Positions 19,774-30,322 of a stretch of DNA of 64,000 nt are shown here, piece by piece. The notes under the pieces are model-generated. The model worked only from the letters and a program-made list of their open reading frames with translations. It had not been told where the DNA came from and searched no databases. This stretch comes from Cognatiyoonia sediminum (GTDB lineage Bacteria; Pseudomonadota; Alphaproteobacteria; Rhodobacterales; Rhodobacteraceae). Location of the stretch: positions 1,550,001 to 1,614,000 of the forward strand of contig NZ_FQXB01000001.1 in the NCBI RefSeq assembly GCF_900129845.1, read 5' to 3'. The stretch's first letter is position 1; each line of letters begins with the position of its first letter. The position numbers were made by a program, and so were the translations under genes.

Positions 19774-22700
19774 TGCGTTGGTTTATCCTATCCCTTCTCC
19801 TGTTCTGGCCAGTTGCCCTATGGGCTCAGTCGCAAGAGGAAGAAGACAAAGGCTTCATCACAAACCTTTTGGAAGAAAGCCTGTCGACCGAAAATCAAAC
19901 CGTAACCATCGACGGGTTCAGCGGCGTTATCACCGGCAACCCCGGCTTTGACCGTCTGACAATTGCAGACGAGGATGGCGTTTGGCTCATTATGGAAAAC
20001 GCCAAGCTGAAATGGCGCCAAACGGCGCTTGTTTTCGGCGCCATCGACATAAACGAGCTTTCCGCTGATCTACTCATCATCGAACGACGCCCTGTCGGCG
20101 AACCGAAGACCACGACGCCAACCGCGGAGGCCACCCCGTTCAGCCTCCCCGAACTTCCCCTCAGCGTGAAAGTAGACGGCTTTGTCATCGAACGCGTTGA
20201 ACTAGGGGAGACAATTCTTGGCGAGGCTATCGATTTCACCGTCAACGGCAGTGCCGATTTGAATAACGGTGAGGGGTCCGTAGACCTGACGGCGACACGG
20301 CTCGATGACGTCGAGGGGCAGTTTCTTGTTGCTGGAAGTTACAGCAATGAAACGCAATTCCTCGATGTGAATGTCGATTTGCAGGAAGCACCAAGCGGGA
20401 TTGTCTCGCATATGCTGCGCCTTCCGGGCGACCCGTCGGTTGAACTCAAGATCGAGGGCAACGGCCCGATCACCGATTTCACCGCGAGCCTTAGCCTCGC
20501 GACCAACGGTGTTGAGCGTCTGTCTGGAACTTTCACACTGAAAAGTGAAAACGGTACGCAAAGCATTATTCTCGCCCTAAATGGTGACATTACCCCCCTG
20601 CTCCCGCCTGAATACGCTGAATTCTTTGGACCTGATGTCTCTTTAGTTGCGTCGGTCCAATTGTCAGACGACGGGGCGATTGTTGTCGATCAGCTGGAGA
20701 TGACAGCAGATCATTTACAGCTTGAAGGTTCTGCAGAGATCGCAAGTACCGGTTGGCCTCGTCGACTGGACTTAACCGGAACGATGGCCACACCTGATGG
20801 TTCGCCGGTCTTGTTACCGATCCCGGGCGAGAAGGTTTACGTTCAAGAAATGCAATTCGAAGTGGCCTTTGACGCATCAGTTTCTGATGAGTTCACAGTT
20901 TCTTTCGATCTGACTGATCTTTCGCGCGGCGACTTGAGCATTGAGACAATTGCGCTGGACGGTTCCGGCATTATTCGCGAATTGGAACGACAGTTTGACG
21001 CTAACTTCACATATCTGGCTGACGGCATCGCAGTCGGAAGCGAAGATTTGGGCGACGCTTTGGGCGAGCGGATCAATGGCGTTTTGGAAATTGCAAATGG
21101 ACCCGACGGCGAGCTAGTTGTCGATAGTTTTACGCTCGAGGGACCAGGAATAGCCGCAGAAGCGAACGGGGTCATTCGGACCTCGGGCGGTCCAGAGATC
21201 GAAAGCCAAGTGAGTCTGCTTGCGTCTGACTTAGGGCGGTTTGCGGGACTGATTGGCCTGCCATTAGATGGCAGCGGCGCTCTCGAGATTTTGAGCACGG
21301 TCCGGCCACTTGATGGCATCTTTGATGTCCAGCTTCTCGGCGCCACTCAAGATTTGGCGATCGGCCAAGACCGGATCGATCCACTGCTCGCCGGACGCGG
21401 GAACGTCGCCGCTGATTTCGGCAGAGACACAACAGGTACCCGGGTCGACAATCTGTTCGTGGAAACGCCTGCGGTCAAAATCTCGGGACGTGCCATCCTG
21501 ACCTCAATCGAAAGCGATGTCGCGCTAACGGCGGAAATTACAGACCTCGGTTTGGTCGAGCCTAGTATCTCCGGTGCCGCGAAAGTTGCAGTGAATGCAT
21601 CACAGAACGAAGCGGGAGATTTTGTTTTTGATGCAGCGGGCGAGATACCAGATGCAACGCTTTCTGGAAGCGGTACATATAGCCTCAACGACACAGGCAA
21701 CACGTTGCAAGGGCAAATCGAAGCCGCTGTCTCGGATTTGTCTACCTACGCTCGCATTGCCCAGCGCGACATAGGCGGCGCGATCGAACTGAGTGCCCAA
21801 GGCGTCCTGTTGGATGACGGACAGAGGATTGATGCGGAGATGACCGCGACGACCACTGACCTGCAAATCGGCGATGAAAGGATCGATCCGTTGCTACAGG
21901 GACCGGGTCGTTTGATCGCCGATCTCGCCCGTGTTGGGACAAATAGGTACCTTCTGAAAGAACTGTCGTTTGAAACAGATGCATTGACCTTGGATGCGAA
22001 AGGCGCAGCCAGTCTGCCTTCGGATATAGAAGGCGTATTGAGCGCAAACCTCTTGCAGCCAGAACTGGTCATTCCCGGCGTCACCGGCCCTATCTCAGCT
22101 GAGATCACCGCACGCAAAGTAGAAAATGAAACCGCGATCACGGCAGTTATCGAAGGCGAAGGAATAGACGTAAACGCAGACGTCGAATTGGTCCGAAACG
22201 AGGGCATCCTTTCTCTGGATGGCATGGCCTCCGCTATGATTGCTTCCCTCGAACCCTTTCAAGGCATCGCGGGCCTACCTCTTACTGGGAGCATCTCTGC
22301 GGACGTTAGCGGAAGCGTTCAGTCAGACCTGCAAGTCATCGACCTTGATGTTTCCGCCAGTGGTTCCGACCTGGGTATAGGCAATCCAACGGTCGACCAA
22401 CTGATCGCAGGCGAAAGCAGTTTGAGCGGCTCGGTCGAGCGGGATGCAGGGACCTTCCTCCTTGAAGACTTCGTCGTCGAAACCGCCGAAGTTCAGATCA
22501 ATGCGGATATCGAAACAGATGGTTCGGCCGGCACAGCTGATTTCTCTGCGCAGCTAAGAGATATTGGTCTTTTCACCGACGTCGTATCAGGCCCGTTGAC
22601 AGCAACCGGCAACGCTCAAAGGAGTGCAGGCGTTTGGGACATAGACGTCGATGCGCAAGGCCCAGGCGGGATCAACGCGCAGGTCGATGGCCAAATATAC

Positions 22701-24011
22701 GACGGCTTTGATCTCGACCTGATCGTGACAGGTGGCGGTCCGCTCGACCTTATGAACGACGCGATCGCACCGCGTCGCATTTCTGGATTTGCAGACGTCA
22801 ATCTGGCCATCGTCGGCCCTCCAGCAGTGACGTCGGTCTCTGGCACCATATCCACGAGCGGTACGCGCCTTACGTTGCCTACCTTTGAAGAAGCGCTTGA
22901 AAATATCACTGGCCTCGTCCAACTCTCCAACGGCAACGCGGCCGTTGATATGACCGCCGCGGTGGTCACTGGAGGCGGGATAGAAATATCAGGCCCTGTT
23001 TCCCTGCAGGCCCCGTTCAACGGCGATATTTCAGTCGATATTAACAACGTCGTCCTGCGCGATCCTACGCTTTTCGAAACGAGTGTGGATGGCGGTATTC
23101 GCGTGCAAGGGCCGCTCGCAGGAGGTGCGACCATCTCGGGCGCTCTTGAGCTTGGCGAGACGGAAGTTCGCGTGCCGTCCTCGAGCGTTGGACGCTTAGG
23201 CGAATTGCCGGAGGTCATTCACATCGGGGAATCCGCTGCTGTAGATCAAACCATCGCCCGAGCCGGTTTGACCGCCCCGCAATCCACCAAGGTGAATACT
23301 GCGAACTCCGGACCAGCCTATCGTTTGGACATCTCGGTCAACGCGCCATCTCGCATATTCATCCGCGGGCGCGGCTTGGACGCGGAGCTTGGCGGCGGGC
23401 TGACATTGGCTGGCACAACCAACATTGTCGCACCAATTGGACAGTTTGATTTGATCCGCGGCCGATTGAGTATCCTGACGCAACGGTTCGATCTGACCGA
23501 GGGAAGTGCCACGATCCAAGGGGACTTCATTCCTTACATCCGGCTCGTCGCCGAAACCGAGGCCCCGACCGGCACGAACATTAGGATCATCATCGAAGGG
23601 CCGCTCTCTGAACCGGAAATCGGACTTGAGTCTGACCCTGACTTGCCACCCGACGAAGCCCTCGCACAATTGATCTTTGGGCGAAACTTGGACGAAATCA
23701 CACCTTTCCAAGCGGTACGATTGGCATCAGCCGTGAGTACCTTGGCCGGAAACGGCGGAGGCGCCTTAAACAGCTTCCGCGAAGACCTTGGCTTGGACGA
23801 CTTTGACATCATCCTCGACGGCGATGGAAATGCGGCCGTCCGCGCTGGCGCGTATTTGGGTGAGAACCTCTATACCGACGTGACAGTCTCAAGTGACGGT
23901 TCAACCGAGATCAACTTGAACTTGGATATATCGCCAAGCGTCACCGCCAAAGGCACCGTCGACAGCGACGGTGAATCCAGTATCGGGATATTCTTTGAGC
24001 GGGATTATTAA
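19773..24011 (+). CDS. tamB: TamB-like periplasm-spanning translocation subunit (AsmA/DUF490)
   Basis: A 1412-residue AsmA-family protein. An N-terminal signal anchor (MRWFILSLLLFWPVALWA) precedes a very long run of beta-strands that in the known family makes a hydrophobic groove across the periplasm. The C-terminal TamB/DUF490 domain is clear: LTLAGTTNIVAPIGQFDLIR, then GSATIQGDFIPYIRLVAET and LPPDEALAQLIFGRNLDE, ending FFERDY. Repeated segments such as IGDERIDPLLQGPGRLIADL recur several times and suggest internal repeats. It partners TamA immediately upstream. Its stop interlocks with the stop of the converging oppDF gene (4-base overlap). Length is normal for the family. Confidence 0.95.
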   Translation: MRWFILSLLLFWPVALWAQSQEEEDKGFITNLLEESLSTENQTVTIDGFSGVITGNPGFDRLTIADEDGVWLIMENAKLKWRQTALVFGAIDINELSADLLIIERRPVGEPKTTTPTAEATPFSLPELPLSVKVDGFVIERVELGETILGEAIDFTVNGSADLNNGEGSVDLTATRLDDVEGQFLVAGSYSNETQFLDVNVDLQEAPSGIVSHMLRLPGDPSVELKIEGNGPITDFTASLSLATNGVERLSGTFTLKSENGTQSIILALNGDITPLLPPEYAEFFGPDVSLVASVQLSDDGAIVVDQLEMTADHLQLEGSAEIASTGWPRRLDLTGTMATPDGSPVLLPIPGEKVYVQEMQFEVAFDASVSDEFTVSFDLTDLSRGDLSIETIALDGSGIIRELERQFDANFTYLADGIAVGSEDLGDALGERINGVLEIANGPDGELVVDSFTLEGPGIAAEANGVIRTSGGPEIESQVSLLASDLGRFAGLIGLPLDGSGALEILSTVRPLDGIFDVQLLGATQDLAIGQDRIDPLLAGRGNVAADFGRDTTGTRVDNLFVETPAVKISGRAILTSIESDVALTAEITDLGLVEPSISGAAKVAVNASQNEAGDFVFDAAGEIPDATLSGSGTYSLNDTGNTLQGQIEAAVSDLSTYARIAQRDIGGAIELSAQGVLLDDGQRIDAEMTATTTDLQIGDERIDPLLQGPGRLIADLARVGTNRYLLKELSFETDALTLDAKGAASLPSDIEGVLSANLLQPELVIPGVTGPISAEITARKVENETAITAVIEGEGIDVNADVELVRNEGILSLDGMASAMIASLEPFQGIAGLPLTGSISADVSGSVQSDLQVIDLDVSASGSDLGIGNPTVDQLIAGESSLSGSVERDAGTFLLEDFVVETAEVQINADIETDGSAGTADFSAQLRDIGLFTDVVSGPLTATGNAQRSAGVWDIDVDAQGPGGINAQVDGQIYDGFDLDLIVTGGGPLDLMNDAIAPRRISGFADVNLAIVGPPAVTSVSGTISTSGTRLTLPTFEEALENITGLVQLSNGNAAVDMTAAVVTGGGIEISGPVSLQAPFNGDISVDINNVVLRDPTLFETSVDGGIRVQGPLAGGATISGALELGETEVRVPSSSVGRLGELPEVIHIGESAAVDQTIARAGLTAPQSTKVNTANSGPAYRLDISVNAPSRIFIRGRGLDAELGGGLTLAGTTNIVAPIGQFDLIRGRLSILTQRFDLTEGSATIQGDFIPYIRLVAETEAPTGTNIRIIIEGPLSEPEIGLESDPDLPPDEALAQLIFGRNLDEITPFQAVRLASAVSTLAGNGGGALNSFREDLGLDDFDIILDGDGNAAVRAGAYLGENLYTDVTVSSDGSTEINLNLDISPSVTAKGTVDSDGESSIGIFFERDY

Positions 24012-25831
24012 CTCGCTAGCTGCCGAGCTTCAGTTTCCATGATCTCTTCTAAGCTATCATGCTCGGCGACCCAATGTCCGGGTGCAACTTCGTTGAGTTG
24101 CGGGCGGTAGTTTGGGTCGCAGTGCCGTTTCGACGGCAAAAAGCGAAGGCCCGCACCTGGATCCAGTGGTGAAGGCAACTCCCCTGGCAACTGGATGCGT
24201 GGTCTGGTCCGTTCAATACGCGGATCAGGAATGGGTACCGCTGAAATCAATGATTTTGTGTAGGGGTGAATTGGGTTCGTATAGATCGTATCCCTATCAG
24301 CAAGCTCGACCACGCGCCCAAGATACAACACCATGATCCGGTGCGATATGTCGCGCACCACGGACAAATCATGGCTGATGAACATCATAGAAAGACCCAT
24401 GTCGGTTTGGAACTCTTTCAGCAAGGCGACAATCTGCGCTTGGATTGACACATCCAACGCACTTACAGCTTCATCACAGATTACCAATTCAGGGCGGTTG
24501 ATCATTGCTCGTGCAATGCCAACACGCTGGTTCTGGCCGCCCGACAACTCATGCGGATAACGGTTGATCATGTTGCGATCCAAGCCGACCCGCTCCATCA
24601 TCTCAGCAACCTTGTGCATCCGCTCATTCGACGACAGCTCAGCTTGGAATGTCTTCAACGGCTCAGCAATGGAGGCAGCAATGGTCATCCGCGGGTTAAG
24701 GCTTGCCAGCGGGTCTTGGAGCACAATCTGCAAATCTTTGCGCAATGGTTTCATCGCTTGGCGGTCAAGCCCCGCGGTTTCGCGCCCCATCCATAAGACC
24801 GAGCCTGTGGTCGGTGGCACCAGCTGCAAGACTGCACGTGCAAGCGTGGACTTGCCACAACCGGACTCACCGACGATACCCAGTGTTTCCCCACGCGCGA
24901 GATCAAAACTGATCCCATCTACAGCGCGGAGGGGCAGCTTTTTGCCAAACAGCCCACCCGCAACACGAATGTCGAACTTCACATTCATATCTTTGACGTT
25001 GAGGATATTTTCGGACTGCGTCAGCGTCACTTCCGCTGCCTCATGTGGTCGGTCGATCCGCGGCATCGCGTCAAGCAACATGCGCGTATAGGGGTGCTGC
25101 GGGTTGTGGAACAACGCGTCGATTTGGCCTTCTTCCACGTATTCACCGTGGCGCATGACAGCAACCCGGTCGCACATACGCGCAACCACGCCCATATCAT
25201 GCGTGATCAAGGCAATCGCGGTGTTCTCCTCTTTCTGCAGGTTCGCCATAAGATCGAGGATTTCAGCCTGAACCGTCACGTCCAAAGCCGTGGTGGGTTC
25301 ATCCGCAATCAACAGCTTTGGCGAACACAGCATCGCCATAGCGATCATGACCCGCTGTCGCATCCCGCCAGACAGCTGGTGGGGGTACTGATCAATCCGA
25401 TGTTTGGCCTCAGGAATACGCACCCGCTCCAACCAATCGAGGCACAACTTCTTGGCTTCCGCGCCACTTAAGTTCCGGTGAACATCCAGAACTTCACGCA
25501 TTTGTTGGCCAACGGTCAGATGCGGCGTAAGCGAGGTCAAAGGGTCCTGAAAGATCATCGCGACATCAGCGCCTCGAACCTTATTCGCCTCGGCGACAGA
25601 GACGTTCAGCATTTCCTGACCGTTGAACGTTGCAGAGCCCGTGGCCGCACCATTCTTCGCCAGCAAACCCATGATCGCCATCATAGTTTGGCTCTTACCC
25701 GATCCGCTTTCCCCCACGATGCCAAGGCATTCACCAGGTTCAATCGACAGGTTTATGCCCTTAACGGCCTCGACATCTCCATCCGGTGTTTCGAACGTTA
25801 TCGATAGGTTCTTTACATCTAACAGAGCCAT
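24008..25831 (-). CDS. Oligopeptide ABC transporter, fused OppD-OppF ATPase
   Basis: A single 607-residue polypeptide carries both ABC ATPase domains. The first (about 5-265) has [16 protein letters not shown] and [11 protein letters not shown]; the second (about 290-560) has [17 protein letters not shown] and [11 protein letters not shown]. Each is followed by the oligopeptide-transporter C-terminal helix region with a HPYT motif. This is the YejF-like fused layout rather than separate oppD and oppF. I chose the ATG at 25831 ([13 protein letters not shown]), 1 base after the oppC stop with AAGGACC upstream; the longer frame extends into oppC. It completes the oppA-B-C-DF transporter. Confidence 0.94.
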   Translation of the reverse strand: MALLDVKNLSITFETPDGDVEAVKGINLSIEPGECLGIVGESGSGKSQTMMAIMGLLAKNGAATGSATFNGQEMLNVSVAEANKVRGADVAMIFQDPLTSLTPHLTVGQQMREVLDVHRNLSGAEAKKLCLDWLERVRIPEAKHRIDQYPHQLSGGMRQRVMIAMAMLCSPKLLIADEPTTALDVTVQAEILDLMANLQKEENTAIALITHDMGVVARMCDRVAVMRHGEYVEEGQIDALFHNPQHPYTRMLLDAMPRIDRPHEAAEVTLTQSENILNVKDMNVKFDIRVAGGLFGKKLPLRAVDGISFDLARGETLGIVGESGCGKSTLARAVLQLVPPTTGSVLWMGRETAGLDRQAMKPLRKDLQIVLQDPLASLNPRMTIAASIAEPLKTFQAELSSNERMHKVAEMMERVGLDRNMINRYPHELSGGQNQRVGIARAMINRPELVICDEAVSALDVSIQAQIVALLKEFQTDMGLSMMFISHDLSVVRDISHRIMVLYLGRVVELADRDTIYTNPIHPYTKSLISAVPIPDPRIERTRPRIQLPGELPSPLDPGAGLRFLPSKRHCDPNYRPQLNEVAPGHWVAEHDSLEEIMETEARQLAS

Positions 25832-25832
25832 T

Positions 25833-26756
25833 TCAGCGGTCCTTCGGGTCGAGAGCATCGCGCAAGCCGTCACCTACGAAGAAGAAAGCGAAGATCGTGA
25901 TCACGAAGAAAGCGATTGGGAAATACAGTTGCCATGTCAGCCCATACTGCATTTGCTCCGCCCCTTCGGAAATCAAAGCGCCAAGCGAGGTATTCGGCTC
26001 TTGCACACCAAGACCAAGAAAGCTGATGAAGCTTTCAAAAATAATCAGCGACGGGATCAAAAGCGTCGCATAGACGATGACGATTCCGAGCAGGTTCGGC
26101 ACAACGTGACGCAAGATGATCCGAAGCGGATGCACTCCTGTTGCCACGGCGACTTCAACGAATTCTTTGTTCTTGATCGAAAGCGTTTGGCCTCGCGCAA
26201 TCCGCGCCATGTCGAGCCATGAGATCAAACCAATGCCAACGAACAGCATGAAAATGGAGCGACCAAAGATCACCAGCATCAAGATCAGAACGAACATGAA
26301 TGGGATCGACATCAGGATGTCGACAAAACGCATCATCACATTGTCGATCTTGCCACCAAAATACCCGGCCGACGCACCAAACAGCGTGCCGACGACGACA
26401 GCCACGAGCGCGCCAACGATACCAACCATCAAAGAGATACCTGTGCCCTGAACAACGCGGGCATAAAGATCGCGACCAGAACTATCTGTTCCGAAATAAT
26501 GTCCGGTTTCAATCGATGGGACGCCCTTATAGGCGTTGCTACCAATCAATGTGAAATCGACAAAATCACGCTCATACTGGGCAAGCAAACCCCCAAAGAG
26601 CGCAAATAGACCTAAAGCAATCAGCACGAAAAGCGACGCAGTCGCAGCTTTGTTCCGAAAAAAACGCGCGCGGGCATCCGCCCAAAGCGAACGACCTTTG
26701 ACGGCCTCGATGGGCACGTCTTCCAGCTGGGATACTGCGTTTCTGTTTAGAAGCAT
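25833..26756 (-). CDS. oppC: Oligopeptide ABC transporter permease, OppC type
   Basis: A 307-residue inner-membrane permease with an N-terminal cytoplasmic tail (about 40 residues), a first helix at TASLFVLIALGLFALFGGLL and five further helices in the BPD_transp_1 domain. The EAA loop (VEVAVATGVHPLRIILRHVVPN) that docks on the ATPase is intact. The periplasmic FGTDSSGRDLYARV before helix 2 is diagnostic for OppC/DppC. It lies 1 base after oppB and 1 base before oppDF, so it is mid-operon. The specific peptide substrate cannot be inferred. Confidence 0.95.
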   Translation of the reverse strand: MLLNRNAVSQLEDVPIEAVKGRSLWADARARFFRNKAATASLFVLIALGLFALFGGLLAQYERDFVDFTLIGSNAYKGVPSIETGHYFGTDSSGRDLYARVVQGTGISLMVGIVGALVAVVVGTLFGASAGYFGGKIDNVMMRFVDILMSIPFMFVLILMLVIFGRSIFMLFVGIGLISWLDMARIARGQTLSIKNKEFVEVAVATGVHPLRIILRHVVPNLLGIVIVYATLLIPSLIIFESFISFLGLGVQEPNTSLGALISEGAEQMQYGLTWQLYFPIAFFVITIFAFFFVGDGLRDALDPKDR

Positions 26757-26757
26757 C

Positions 26758-27681
26758 TTAGTACCTAATCTTCGGATCGATCCATGCGTAAAGCAGGTCC
26801 ACGACCAGGTTGAACATTATGGTCAGGGCGCCAACGAGGATCGTGATACCCATGATGACGGAGTAGTCTCGGTTAAAGGCGGAGTTCACGAAGTACTGCC
26901 CGATCCCGCCAGTGGAGAAAAACACATCGATCAAAACCGACCCCGTGATCATACCCACGAATGCCGGCCCCAGATAAGACAGCACTGGCATCAACGTCGG
27001 CTTCATAGCGTGCCGGACAATAATCTGCTGTTTCGGAAGCCCTTTGGCCTGAGCCGTTCGGATGAAGTTGGTGTTCAAGACTTCTAGCATCGAAGATCGG
27101 GTGATCCGCGCAATCGACGCCATGTAAGAGGTGGCAAGAGCTGTCACAGGAAGGATCACGTAATTCCACTGTCCGCCCTCCCAGCCACCGCCCGGTAGCC
27201 ATCCCAAATAAAGCGTGAAGAACATGATGAGCAACGGCGCCATAACGAAGTTCGGCAACACCTGTGCGCCAATCGAAATGCCGACTGCTGTATAGTCGAG
27301 CCATGTGTTTTGGCGGATAGCAGCTGCAACGCCAAGCGAGATACCAAAAGTGACGGCAATCACGAATGACCAAAACCCGTAGGTCAATGTCACAGGGAAA
27401 CCCTGTGCGATGATGTCGTTTACTGTGCGGTTCTTGTACTGGAATGAAGGCCCAAAATCGAACTGTGTGGTTACGTTCCAGACGTAGGTCGCGATCTGTT
27501 TCCAGAACGGTTGGTCCAGCCCGTATTTGGCTTCGATGTTTGCCATCACTTCGGGCGGTAGTGGTCGGTCAGAGTTAAACGGTCCACCGGGCGCGGTGTA
27601 CATCAGGATGAAACTGAGGACCACGAGGATCAGCAGAACAGGGATCGCGATGGCAAGCCGCCGCAGGATATAGCCTAGCAT
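26758..27681 (-). CDS. oppB: Oligopeptide ABC transporter permease, OppB type
   Basis: A 307-residue inner-membrane permease starting MLGYILRRLAIAIPVLL, the typical OppB N-terminal helix. The periplasmic loop has the conserved YGLDQPFWKQIATYV and FDFGPSF. Six helices and an EAA loop (TAQAKGLPKQQIIVRHAM) are present. It is separated from oppA by an 86-base spacer that carries a strong hairpin, which probably sets a lower level for the membrane genes than for the binding protein. It is followed directly by oppC. Confidence 0.95.
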   Translation of the reverse strand: MLGYILRRLAIAIPVLLILVVLSFILMYTAPGGPFNSDRPLPPEVMANIEAKYGLDQPFWKQIATYVWNVTTQFDFGPSFQYKNRTVNDIIAQGFPVTLTYGFWSFVIAVTFGISLGVAAAIRQNTWLDYTAVGISIGAQVLPNFVMAPLLIMFFTLYLGWLPGGGWEGGQWNYVILPVTALATSYMASIARITRSSMLEVLNTNFIRTAQAKGLPKQQIIVRHAMKPTLMPVLSYLGPAFVGMITGSVLIDVFFSTGGIGQYFVNSAFNRDYSVIMGITILVGALTIMFNLVVDLLYAWIDPKIRY

Positions 27682-27708
27682 TCGAAAAGGTTCCGCATCT
27701 GTCTAACG

Positions 27709-27751
27709 ACAAAAAGAAGTGCCGCGCCCCTACTTTGAGTAGAGGCGCGGC
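27709..27751 (-). terminator. Intercistronic hairpin with T-run between oppA and oppB
   Basis: On the minus strand, a long stem GCCGCGCCTCTACT / AGTAGGGGCGCGGC (27721-27751, one mismatch, 3-base loop) is followed by CTTCTTTTTG (27709-27718). It sits between oppA and oppB, so it most likely causes partial termination or protects the oppA transcript from 3' decay, a common device to make more binding protein than permease. Confidence 0.75.
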
Positions 27752-27767
27752 GCAAGGTCAAAGCTGA

Positions 27768-29399
27768 TTATTCAGCGACTTTGTAGAGCTGGCGAGAATA
27801 CCAGTTCTGCTGGAAGTTATCGAACGGCCAGCCTTTTAGGTCTTCCGCAAACATCTTCACCGATGCGTAGTGATAGATTGGAATGATCGGTGTGTCCTGA
27901 GCGATAAACTCTTCCACGCGGTCATAGTTCGGCTGCGGATTATCGGCTGTTTTTGCTTCTGCCAGCAACGCGTCAACTTCTGCGTTCACGTATTTGGAGT
28001 CGTTATAGCCGGAACCGGAGTCCATCAGATCTAGGAATGTGGACGCTTCGTTGTAGTCCGCACACCAGCCGCCTCGAGCAACTTCATAGTCACCGTTAGA
28101 GCGTGCTTCGAGGAATGTCTGCCATTCCTGATTGGCCAATGTGGTTTCAACACCAAGTGTCTGCTTCCACATCTGGGACACAGCAATCGCGACAGATTTG
28201 TGGCTTTCAGAGGTGTTGTAGACAAGGTCAATTTCAAGACCACCGTCAGCATAACCTGCTTCTGCCATCAGCTCTTTGGCCATCGCATTCCGTTCTTCCT
28301 GCGTCATGGAAGCCATTGGAATGTTTGGAGTTTCAAAGCCTGCCGTTGCCCAATGTGTGAACGTATATGCAGATTCCTGACCACCGGCGAGGACGTTTTC
28401 GGTGATGATATCACGGTCAATCGCAAGGCTCAGCGCCTTACGAACGTTGGCATCCTGGATTTCTTCAGGCGCACCATCACGCAGGTTGAACATGTAGTAG
28501 TAAGAACATGCGAGCGGAACAGAGACCGCTTGCTCTGGGTACTCTGCCTGCAGACGAGGGAACTGACCAGCAGGCACATCGGTGCGGTCCAATTCGCCTG
28601 CAAGGTAGCGGGTCAAAGCAACCGCTTCGTCGTTGATGATCAGTGATGTCACAGAGTCAATGATCGTTGCATCATTGTCCCAGTAGCTCTCGTTCCGAAC
28701 GCGGACGAGCTTTTCCTGCGGCACATGCTCAGACAGAACATAAGCACCGTTTGACACCATGTTGCCCGGCTTCGTCCAATCGTCGCCATGGGCTTCGATG
28801 GTTGCCTGATGTACAGGGAAGGTTGTGAAATGTGTGGTCATTTGCGCGAAGTATGGCAATGGCTGCGTCAGACGAACTTCCAAAGTTGTATCGTCGATCG
28901 CAGTAACACCAAGTTCCGACGGATCAACGTCACCAGCTATAACTTCGGACGCGTTTTCAAGCGACATCAACTCGATGAACCAAGAATATGGGGACGCAAG
29001 CTCAGGAGACGCGGCACGCTTCCATGCATATTCAAAATCACCGGCAGTCACCGTATCACCGTTTGACCATTTAGCGTTGTCGCGCAGGGTAAAGGTGTAA
29101 ACGAGGCCGTCATCGCTTGAGGCGAAACTGGTCGCAACACCAGGAACAAGCGTGCCGTCAGGTGCTTGGTTCATCAGGCCCTCAAAAAGGTCGCGCAGAA
29201 TGTCGCCGCCGGCACTGTCTTCCGCCGTGCCCGGATCGATGGATGGGCTTTCATCCAGATCGCGATAAGTAAAGGACTGGTCCGAGGCGAGCGTTTCGCC
29301 GGTGACTGGGTGTGTTGCATGGCCATCTGCCCATGCAGCGCTACCAACTGCAATCAATGAGACCGCTGTTGTGGCTGTTAAAATTGATTTCAATGTCAT
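27768..29399 (-). CDS. oppA: Periplasmic oligopeptide-binding protein (SBP family 5)
   Basis: Captures peptides in the periplasm and delivers them to OppBC. The 543-residue precursor has a Sec signal peptide (about residues 1-25, ending AWADG). The mature protein has the SBP_bac_5 features DLDESPSIDPGTAED, LVPGVATSF, NAKWSNGDTVTAGDFEYAWKR (in part) and KALSLAIDRDII. The C-terminal FDNFQQNWYSRQLYKVAE resembles Gram-negative OppA. It is first in the transcript, with an own leader of over 100 bases that can form an AGGGTC/GACCCT hairpin at 29418-29438. Related proteins also bind murein peptides, so the exact ligand is open. Confidence 0.95.
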   Translation of the reverse strand: MTLKSILTATTAVSLIAVGSAAWADGHATHPVTGETLASDQSFTYRDLDESPSIDPGTAEDSAGGDILRDLFEGLMNQAPDGTLVPGVATSFASSDDGLVYTFTLRDNAKWSNGDTVTAGDFEYAWKRAASPELASPYSWFIELMSLENASEVIAGDVDPSELGVTAIDDTTLEVRLTQPLPYFAQMTTHFTTFPVHQATIEAHGDDWTKPGNMVSNGAYVLSEHVPQEKLVRVRNESYWDNDATIIDSVTSLIINDEAVALTRYLAGELDRTDVPAGQFPRLQAEYPEQAVSVPLACSYYYMFNLRDGAPEEIQDANVRKALSLAIDRDIITENVLAGGQESAYTFTHWATAGFETPNIPMASMTQEERNAMAKELMAEAGYADGGLEIDLVYNTSESHKSVAIAVSQMWKQTLGVETTLANQEWQTFLEARSNGDYEVARGGWCADYNEASTFLDLMDSGSGYNDSKYVNAEVDALLAEAKTADNPQPNYDRVEEFIAQDTPIIPIYHYASVKMFAEDLKGWPFDNFQQNWYSRQLYKVAE

Positions 29400-29743
29400 G
29401 AATTGTCTCCCATTCAGAGGGTCCTCTTACGTGACCCTTCGTTTCATCATGTCACGCGCCCTACAGGCGCCGATAAAATATCCAACGACTAGATCATTGA
29501 AATGGCAAGGGAGATTTCGACCTGACCCGACGTTAAGGTCAACTTTTGCCGGAGACGCGAAATAAGCTGCAAGATCGCAAGAGATACGGGAAACTTTCGA
29601 CAAGTCGGGCTTCGCGAATTCGGATCAAGCTCGGCAAATGGCCCAAAATCGGTGGTTTGAGATTGATTCGCGACATTTCCAACCACACTCGGACCTAAAA
29701 AATAGCTTTGAACCGGTCCGCGCTTTGCGCACACTTAAGAGAT
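29400..29743. other. Divergent intergenic region between oppA and the ECF sigma gene
   Basis: This 344-base gap must hold the promoters of the oppA operon (minus) and the sigma gene (plus). The only clear structure is the inverted repeat AGGGTC (29418-29423) / GACCCT (29433-29438) just before oppA, in its 5' untranslated region. A GAACC at 29710 near the sigma start resembles the -35 core of many ECF promoters and could point to autoregulation, but no matching -10 is convincing. No small gene with a plausible ribosome-binding site was seen. Confidence 0.5.
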
Positions 29744-30322
29744 ATGAAAAGCGAATTGGCATCCAACCGGGCGAAAGAACGTGCGTTAGAAGCGTATCTA
29801 TTGTCATCCGCCAAGCTTGGCAACGAGCGGGCGATGGCCCAACTCGTTCGCTTGCTTTCGCCTGTGATGATGCGCCATGCCACACGTCTGACCGGTGATA
29901 CAGAACAGGCTAAGGATATGGTGCAGGCTGCTTGGGCCGACATTTTCAGATCGCTGGATACCGTGAAGAATCCAGAAGCGATCCGGGCGTTTGCGCTACA
30001 AATTGTGACGCGCAAAGTCGCGGCGGTTATCAGGGCAAAGCAGAAAGAACGATCCCTGAAAACCGCGCTGACCGATGAACACCAAGACGTGGGTCAGCCC
30101 TTGGGTGAAATCGCCGCCGATGCCTATTCTGTTCGCAAAGCGATCAACCAACTGTCCAAGGATCATCAGGCGATCCTTGCGCTTTTCTACCTCGAAGACA
30201 TGACCACATCGGAAGTTGCAGCGGCGCTGAACATCCCCGTGGGAACTGTCAAAACACGCCTTATGCACGCGCGCAGCAATCTGCGGGCCATTTTGGAAGG
30301 ATCGAACCATGGCAAAAATTGA
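29744..30322 (+). CDS. ECF-type RNA polymerase sigma factor
   Basis: A 192-residue sigma-70-family protein with only regions 2 and 4. Region 2 lies around residues 50-100 (AKDMVQAAWADIFRSLD, then a conserved ALQIVTRKVAAVIRAK helix). Region 4 lies around 125-180 (LSKDHQAILALFYLEDMTTSE, VAAALNIPVGTVKTRLMHAR). The latter is the helix-turn-helix that reads the -35 element. I started at ATG 29744 (MKSELASNRAKER) because the longer frame opens with TTG and lacks a ribosome site. Its 3' end overlaps the next gene by 14 bases, so the downstream membrane protein is its probable regulator. The inducing signal is unknown. Confidence 0.88.
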   Translation: MKSELASNRAKERALEAYLLSSAKLGNERAMAQLVRLLSPVMMRHATRLTGDTEQAKDMVQAAWADIFRSLDTVKNPEAIRAFALQIVTRKVAAVIRAKQKERSLKTALTDEHQDVGQPLGEIAADAYSVRKAINQLSKDHQAILALFYLEDMTTSEVAAALNIPVGTVKTRLMHARSNLRAILEGSNHGKN

